Assembly: GCA_036874045.1 (NCBI GenBank)
Contig: CM072343.1
Location: 12,296,001-12,360,000, forward strand
DNA: 64,000 nt
Direction: 5' to 3'
From: Cymodocea nodosa
Lineage: Eukaryota > Streptophyta > Magnoliopsida > Alismatales > Cymodoceaceae
The notes below the pieces were generated by a model, which was not told the origin of the DNA, ran no database searches, and saw nothing but the letters and a program-made list of their open reading frames with translations. Numbering within the stretch: position 1 is the first letter of the stretch; every line of letters starts with the position of its first letter. Below, piece after piece: positions 22,201 to 31,200 of the stretch. The translations under genes and the position numbers were made by a program.

Positions 22201-25200
22201 AATGTACTAGAGATGCCATTAGACAATTTTACTTGTGAATCTATTTGTCTAGTTTAAATGTCATCGGATAAACTTGTTTGTTTAATTTGGGCATTATCAA
22301 ACAAACCTATTTGTCTACCTACTTTTCAATTCCTTTGTCCAAACTTCTATGTGATCTTTAATTAGATTCCAACAGTCTCTACACCTAACAGATTATGTTG
22401 AGACTTTCTCTCTAGTCGCCTACTACAACTTCATTTGTGTCCTTGGTGGTCAACAACAATTGATACCTTCCACAATTGGATGTCTACACTATCTTTCTTA
22501 ATGATGATCTTAAGAAGGAAGTCTTTGTAGAGCAACTTCTAGATTATTTGCTCAAGAGAAGAATTAAGTCCATTTATTTTGGAAGGCTATTCATGAGTAC
22601 ACAAAGTATATTAAGGTTGTGTTAGAGATCTAATATTGTGAAAATCCATTTATCTCTATGTAAGTATATAAGGGTGTAACCTCTTTGGAGATGTTATGTG
22701 AAAATGAAATAGGCTTTCTTCTCCTTCCTTACTTTCTCTATCTTTTACTCCCTTCTTCCACATTCACTGGCAAACCTTAACTTGGTATCAGAGCAAAGGT
22801 TGACGAACGTAAGAGAACATTGCGTAGCCTGACAGACGTGTGTCCAACGTGCGGAACCTACATGCAAACGTAGGTTGACAGACGTGTGCGGACAGCTTTT
22901 GATGGACATGTGTGCAATGCACGGAACCCGTGTGCAAACGCAGGTCGACGGATGCGTGCAGACAGCTTTTGACGGACGTGTGTACAACATGCAGAACCTG
23001 CACATGTATGAGCACCTGTGCGTGCACGCAGCACCCATGCGTGTGCGTCATGGCCCGTGACCGCCGTCTGTGCCCTTCCACTCCCACTCGTGCTCCTGCT
23101 TCTACTCCTGCTCCTACTTCCACTCTCGCTTTTGCTGTTAATCACTGATCCGACTTCGATGAAATCCAGGCGCTATTGCTTCCTTAACCGTTGGATGTAG
23201 CGGCTCAACATCATATACATTTTGAAGTTCAGTCACCGGATATTGTTCTGCAAGGGCTCCTTTCCACTGTTTGCCTAATAATCTGCTTGATCCACCGCAG
23301 ATTTTGACTTCTCATGGTGAACTCCTCGACTTCTCGAAGTGATTTATTGATTCGCAGTTTTTCAGACATATCTTAGAAACTCAATGGATCTAACTATATC
23401 ATTTGGCAACAGAATTTTGAGAATATTGTCATTGCCTTTTGTCAAGAGCATCACCTCTACCAATCACCATCAGATGTGAAAAACTCTCAGTATAGAGATT
23501 GCATGGCTGATGATGCAACCATCATTTCCTGGATGGTGTCAAACATGAAGGACTCTGTTGCCAATGGAGTCTCTATGCTTCGGCTTGCAAAAGCTCTTTG
23601 GGATATTCTTCGTCACATCTATAGACATGATAAGAATATATCTAAGACTTTCATTGTTTATGAAAACCTTCTTCAACTTTGACAAGGAGAGGGTTACATC
23701 CAACAACTCTTTAGTACTTTACGTGGGTTGATCAATGAGCTTAATGTGTATCAACCGCCCATTTCTGATATCTGCACTTTTCAGAGGTACAGGGAAGAAC
23801 TTGTTGTTGTTGTCTTCCTTGCTGCTCTCCCTTCGGATGTTTCTTCATAGATTTGAGGCTCCATTCTTAGTGCGGAACATATGCTGAGTTTAGATGCAAC
23901 TTTTGGAAAGACCTTGCGTGTGTCCACTAGATTATCAAATGTATTTACCCTTGATCCATCTGCATTGGTTGCCTTAAATGGTCCTAACCATGGTTGTGGT
24001 GCTCGTGGAGATAGACAGCGACCCAAATGTCAATGGTGTGGTAAATTGGGTCACAAATCTGAGAAGTAGTGGGAGAAGTTTCTACATCTAAAGTCTCAAT
24101 TTGCTCATGTAGCTACCACTAGTGCCTCTCCCTCCACTTCTGGTGTCGTTACTTTATCTCAAGAGGACCATGATTGTCTCATTCAGGGATAAAGACAACC
24201 TTCCACGACCATGATCGCTTAGACACCATCCTCTCGCTCAAGTATCTAGCCTTCCACTGCCTTGATTACTTCTAAAGATGATTCTTGGGTCTTAGCCTCT
24301 AGAGCCACTTCCCATGTATCAAGTACATCCACCTTGTTTGATAAATTTTTTGCTCTTCTTGATAAAACCTCCATTGCCATAGTCGATGGTCGTTTGTGTA
24401 CCATATCTAGTTAGGGGGAGATACAAGTTTCTTCGTAGATATGGCTAAATGACGTTCTTTATGTACTTGAGTTTTCTTTTAACATTTTGTTCATTAGTGC
24501 CATTACTATTCAGTTACAATGTTTTGTGATATTTTTTCCTTTTCATGTAACCTTTTAGGACCTTCAGACGGGGAAGAGAATTGGTTTGGGGCGTAAGTCA
24601 TCGACCATTGGAACTTATGTGTTGATTTGTGACTATATTCCTTGAGGTCTGGCAGTAGGTCTCTCTAGAATTGATTCCTTTTTTTTATGGCACTGTCGTC
24701 TTGGACATCTATCTCATCGAAAATTGTGTCAAGCCCTTCCTTAGCTTTCTTTATCTTCATTTTAGTGTAAGTCTTGTTAGTTGGGTAAGCATCATCGTGT
24801 TACCTTTAAGCAGTTGTATCTTGCTTCATCTACTAGTATGTTTGTTATTGTTCATTGTGACATTTGGGGTTCTAGTCGTGTTATGTCGTGCTTAGCCTTT
24901 AGAGCCGCTTCCCATGTATCAAGTACATCTACCTTGTTTAATAAACTTTTTGCTCTTCCTGATAAAACCTCCATTGCCATAGCCGATGGTCGTTTGTGTA
25001 CCATATCTAGTTAGGAGGAGATACAAGTTTCCTCGTAGATATGGCTAAATGACGTTCTTTATGTACTTGAGTTTTCTTTTAACATTTTGTTCATTAGTGC
25101 CATTACTACTCAGTTACAGTGCTTTGTGATATTTTTTCCTTTTCATGTAACCTTTTAGGACCTTCAGACGGGGAAGAGAATTGGTTTGGGGCGTAAGTCA

Positions 25201-28200
25201 TCGACCACTGGAACTTGTGTGTTGATTTGTGACTATATTCCTTGAGGTCTGGCGGCAGGTCTCTCTAGAATTGATTCCTCTTTTTTATGGCACTGTTGTC
25301 TTGGACATCTATCTCATTGAAAATTGTGTCAAGCCCTTCTTTGGCTTTCTTTATCTTCATTTTAGTGTAAGTCTTGTTAGTTGGGTAAGCATCACCATGC
25401 TACCTTTAAGCAGTTGTATCTTGCTTCATCTACTAGTATGTTTGTTATTGTTCATTGTGACATTTGAGATTCTAATCGTGTTATGTCGTGTCGTAGTTAA
25501 AAGTATTACATAGTCTTTGTGGATGATTATTCTCGTATTGCTTGAACTTGTTAAAATCCCGCAAAGATGTTCTTGATGTATTGAAAATTTTCTTGGTTGA
25601 AATTAAAAATCAATTCTCTGTTTTTCCTAAAATTTTATGTATTGATAATGCTCTTGAGTTTATGCACCATCAATTTCATAGTTTTTGTGCCTCCTTTGGC
25701 ATCATCCATCAGACTACTTGCCTCTACACTTCTCAACAGAATGGTGTAGCTGAGCGCAAGCATCGTTACATTTTTGATGTTACTCGTACTCTTATGGTTC
25801 ATATGTAGGTTCCTCATTACCTTTGGGTTGATGCCATGCTTACTTTAGTTTTTCTAATTAACCGGATGCCCTCTACTCCCTTGGGAGGTGACATCTCTTT
25901 GCACCGTCTCTACTCTGATAAAGACTCCTTTCCCATTCCTCTTAAGGTTTTTGGCTGTGTAGCGTTTGTAGATGATCATACTCTCAGACTTGACAAGTCT
26001 CCTTGGGCAATCAAGTGTCTTTGTTGGGTATCCTCGTCATCAAAAGGGATATTGTCTATATTATCCTCCCACCAAACGCAACTATGTCTCTATGGATGTC
26101 ACTTTTTTTGAGTCTCAACCATATTTTAGTGCTATTGTACCTTCACCTACCGCTTCTACTCCTACTCCTGGTCCTCTCCTTCCTGACACTTCCCTTTCTC
26201 ATGGTGCCACAACTTCTTTAGAGGAATCACACCTCATTGAGACTTGTCCTCTTGATACTTTATAGGTTTATCGTCGTCGGCAACACATGCCTCTTGTGGT
26301 AGATCCTCCTACATCCTTTGACCCGGTTGCAAACTCCTTTTCTCTTCCAAAGCCACCTTTCCACTCCACACCCTTGGAAGAAGTGGATCTTCCCATTGTA
26401 TTGCGCAAAGGAACTCGCTCCTACACACAACATCCTCTCTCCCATGTTGTCTCCTATGCTAACCTTCCTTATATTGATCGTGCTTTTGCTCTTGCTCTCA
26501 CTGATGAGTCTATACCCAAAGATTATCAGAATGCACTTTAGGTCCCTCATTAAAAGGCCACCATAGATGATGAGATTGATACCCTTCTTTCTCGTGGCAC
26601 GTGGGATCTTATTTCTCGTCCCTCTCAAGCGAATGTTGTCTCTTATAGATGAGTGTTTACCATTAAGCGGTGACCTGATGGTGTCGTTGATTGCTACAAG
26701 GCTCGTTTGGTTGCTCGTGGTTTTACTCAAGAGTACGGGATTGACTACTCTGATACTCTCTCTAGTAGCTCGCCTTGACTCTATTCGGGTTCTTCTATCT
26801 ATGGCCATCAATTCTTCTTGGCCCTTGGTGCAACTAGATGTCAAAAATGCTTTTCTGTATGGTGATCTTGATGAACAGGTTTACATGGAACAACCACCTG
26901 ATTATGTTGTTCAGGAGGAGATGCAAGTGTGTAACCTTTACAATGCCATCTATGGTCTTAAACAAAGCCCTAAAGCTTGGTTTGAAACTTTTTGTAGGGT
27001 CATGTGGAGTGATGGCTTTGACAATTACATGGTTGATCACTCTATCTTTGTCAAACACACTTCTCATGGGGTTATTATCTTTGCTGTGTATGTGGATGAC
27101 ATATTATTGATAGGAAGTGATTTCCTAGGTATTGAAGTTACCAAGAACTTCCTTCGAAGACACTTTGCCACAATGGATATAGGTACTCCTCAATACTTCT
27201 TAGAGATTGAATTCATTCATTCTACTGGAACATTATCTTTGTCTTAAAGAAAATATGCTTTAGATCTCTTTAAAAAAACAGGATGTGAGGGTTGCAAGCC
27301 AGAAAATACACCTATTGAGCAAACTCACTCCTTGTGGGATACTAATTCTCCTATATTTGATGATCTAGGGAGATACAGAAGATTGGTTGGCAAACTCATT
27401 TATTTAATAGTGACCAGACTTGATATTAGTTACACTGTTAATCTTCTCAGTCAATTCATGCACTCACCTAGAGAAGTTCTTTAGCTTCTAGCTTATATAA
27501 AGCAAACTCCTGGGAAAGGACTCTTATATAAGAAGCATAGTCATTTAAATGTTGAAGGATACTCTGATGCAGGTTATGCTAGGGACAAAAACAACATAAA
27601 ATCTACGTTTAGGTTTCTAACTTGTGTTGGAGGTAATCTTGTCACATGTTGAAGCAAGAAACAGAATGTTATTGCCAAATCTAGCGTTGAGGCTGAATAT
27701 CGCAGCATGTCCAATACCATTGCAGAATTAATTTGATTAAAAGCTTTATTATTTGAATTAGGAGTTGACAGTTGTGGCCCAATGTAAATGTATTGTGATA
27801 ATCAAGTTGCCATACACATTGTCGCTAATCCTACCTTTCATGAGAGAATGAAGTATGTTGAAGTGGATTGTCACTTACTCGTGATGTTCAGAAGAAGATC
27901 ATATCAACTCTCTATGTCTGGTCTAAAGATCAAGTTGCAGATATTCTTACAAAAGAGTTTGGTGTTAATGATTTTAGAAAACTTTGTAGTAAGTTGAGCA
28001 TGATTATTTATTTATTTATTTTTGTAAGCTGAGCATGATTGATATGTATGCTCTAGCTTAAGAGGGAGTGTTAGAGATCTAATATTGTGAGGATCCATTT
28101 ATGGATCTATTTATCTCTATGTAAGTATATAAGGGTGTAACCTTTTTGGAGATATGTGCAAAATGAAATAGGTTTTCTTCTCCTTCCTTCCTTTCTCTAT

Positions 28201-31200
28201 CTTTTACTTCCTTCTTTTACTTCCTTCTTCCACATTCACCGGCAAACCTCAACTGGTTGATTGCTGTTATGTTTGAGAATTTGTAAAAAAAGAGGTTATT
28301 AGCACTCTCTATGTCAAATATTCTTAACAATTTGTAGATATTTTTACAAAAGACTTAAATGCTAGCATTTTCAAAGATCTTTGTAATAAGTTGAGTTTGT
28401 TTGATTTATACTCTCCAACTTGAGGAGTATCAAAGTTATAATTATTGTATTTAGGTATTTGGATCCTATAGGGTGGTGGATCCATATATCACTGTATTTA
28501 TATTTCTTTTACTAATGAGAAACCCTAATTACTTCTTTTCCCTTAATCAACATATATAATTTTTTATATTTCAGTAATATTCCATAGGGTTATGTTGTGT
28601 TATGTTGTTATTAGGATCCATTTAGTCACTAAATGGATATCCATTTAGTGTTAAACATATATTTATATCCCTTGTAATCCTGTTTTTCCCTAATCAATCA
28701 AGATTAATATTTTTCCCTTTTCCTCTCTCTGAATTCCATAAATAAAGTTTTTTGTGAGGGAGAATATTTTAAAACCTTAGAAAACATATATTTTATTAAA
28801 TGGATGTGATGAAAATCCACTTAATTAAGATATGACAAGGTTGCAACCATAGTGTGATCAATTCACCCCTTGGTGTCTAGGCCCCTGCCTTGAGAAGTAT
28901 GCCATCCTCTTTTTAAATCTCAGTTGTCATCTTTTTTTTTCGTATGAGTTGAGTCAACTTTCTTACTCATGCCAAAAGAAATTTCCTTCTAAGATTTGCA
29001 CGATCGTTTTTCATAAGTATAACAGAAAAAATTTCTTGCGATTCATGGGACAAGCTCCTGTTGTCATCCCACATTCTTCATAATATGTGATTTTGGTAAA
29101 TTTTCTGCGACAATTCCAGGATATTTGTACTGTTTTCATAGTTCAACCAGTGCATGTCGGACTGGTTCTCTTCTGACAGAACCTGGATCCAACTGATGCA
29201 GCTCTTTTTTTTCCAAAAAAAGCCAACAATCTGAGAATTTATTACCCAATTCTCCTCTCCTCTTTCTCTTGTTATTTTTCTATTCTTTCTAATTTTTCGA
29301 TTTTCCTATTCTTTTTAATTTTTACAATTATTATGATTTCTAATTCTCCTCTCCTATTCTTTCTTACTCATGCCAAAAGAAATTTCCTTCTAAGATTTGC
29401 ACGATCGTTTTTCATAAGTATAACAGAAAAAATTTCTTGCGATTCATGGGACAAGCTCCTGTTGTCATCCCACATTCTTCATAATATGTGATTTTGGTAG
29501 ATTTTCTGCGACAATTCCAGGATATTTGTACTGTTTTCATAGTTCAACCAGTGCATGTCGGACTGGTTCTCTTCTGACAGAACCTGGATCCAACTGATGC
29601 AGCTCTTTTTTTTCCAAAAAAAGCCAACAATCTGAGAATTTATTACCCAATTCTCCTCTCCTCTTTCTCTTGTTATTTTTCTATTCTTTCTACTTTTTCG
29701 ATTTTCCTATTCTTTTTAATTTTTACAATTATTATGATTTTTAATTAATTAATGTCCTAATTATGACATCATCTGGTGGAGCAGTTGGATCATTTTTGGA
29801 CTGGACAGAAAAATAGTTTAATTCCTGATCCAATTTTGAAAACATTGCAAAAAAGCATTATATCTTTTCCAATAGACATAATATTCTTGTGCATGTATCT
29901 CAGTCACCACTAGATGTACCATCTAAATTTTATATGATCCAATGTAATGCATGTGCAAATTGCACAAAATGTTTTATGCAGACATTTAGAAAAATTGAAA
30001 TAATCAAATATTATACCTTTGTAAAAATTGCTTCTAGCGAGGGGGCAGAGGTAAAAATGCCTTTACAACTATATTTAAAAGGATTTATAAGCAACTCTAG
30101 ATGGATGTATACTTAGTTCAAATGGGTCTGTTAAGCTCGATGTAAATCTCCTATTCCATATAAATATTAAATAACAAGCTCCAAATCAACTATAACATAG
30201 AAAAATCTAGGCTTAAAATTTTCAAATACCTATGCATAATCCACTTGTTCACACTTCTAACTCACCATAGAATAGAGCAATAAAGAGTAAAAAATGGAAG
30301 ATGTGCCATTGCGACCTACAACCTACAACCTTCTCTAGCAATAGAAGGTGGAGAATCCAACAATTGGGATGGGGAGAGTTAGATGAGTGGAAATAGTTGA
30401 AAGAGGGGGTGGGCACTGAAGAAGAGAGGAAAAGGTGCTCATTTTCGGAGAAGACATTTGTTGTTGGACTGTTTTAGGGTTTTGTAACTTAATTTTGTTT
30501 TTGTTTTGTCATGTATTTTTGATTTCTCAAATTCCTTAATCTAGAGGTTGTCTTGACTTTTAAATTTGAATTCAATATTATTGAGAGGATTCTTTTAATA
30601 ATATATATGAAAAGATAAGTGGTTTTGGTATGCCACAACGTTTTTGCTTGTGCAAGACTTTTACATACACCGTCAATATTTGAGAGATCCCACTCTTGTT
30701 CATTATCTTCATGGTTCATAATTGAGTTAAAGTTATGAAGCGTACAATACTAGTTCATGAGAGAACATGATATCAAATGTTGGTGTATTGCAATTTTGCC
30801 AACACTTCATATTTTTAACTTGCATTCATGATCAACATGAAAGCTTTCTAAATAAAATTGACTTTTTTTACTGTTTCCAATGATATGATACTGATTGACA
30901 TTTTAGTGGCATCTATATTATTTTTTACTTGCTAAAATTTTCTACAAAACCAAAACTAAAAACCTTGCATGATATTGCAAAGAAACTATGTGATATAGAG
31001 TAATAATATCTCAGGTCCTTGCTCAATCTGAGATAAAATTTAGCAAGGATCTATATGTTTTCAAATGTTCAGATTTATTTAAAGATAAAACATTGACCAT
31101 TTTAAAATATTTAGATTTTAATGTGTCTATAATTGCTACATGATGTTAATCTTACTATATTTTATGTTATACTGTTAGTTTTAATATTTTAATATTATTT

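Larger units (their letters stand above)
22620..28254 (+). mobile_element. Copia element E, full-length with TSD GGTTG
   Basis: A structurally complete 5,635-bp Ty1/copia element: short LTRs (22,620-22,782 and 28,069-28,254), primer site, gag-pol remains, polypurine tract. Target duplication GGTTG at 22,615-22,619 and 28,255-28,259. It inserted into the older copia fragment D. The coding region has many stops and a 600-bp internal tandem duplication, so it is not autonomous. Confidence 0.93.

Noticed and set aside
22745..23200. Cys/His/Ser-rich open frames on both strands
   Set aside because: Six frames open together because of the GC-rich minisatellite; they lie in the untranslated leader of copia E.
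26260..26844. 194-aa minus-strand ORF
   Set aside because: Antisense shadow of the RT region of copia E, whose + strand frames carry all RT motifs.
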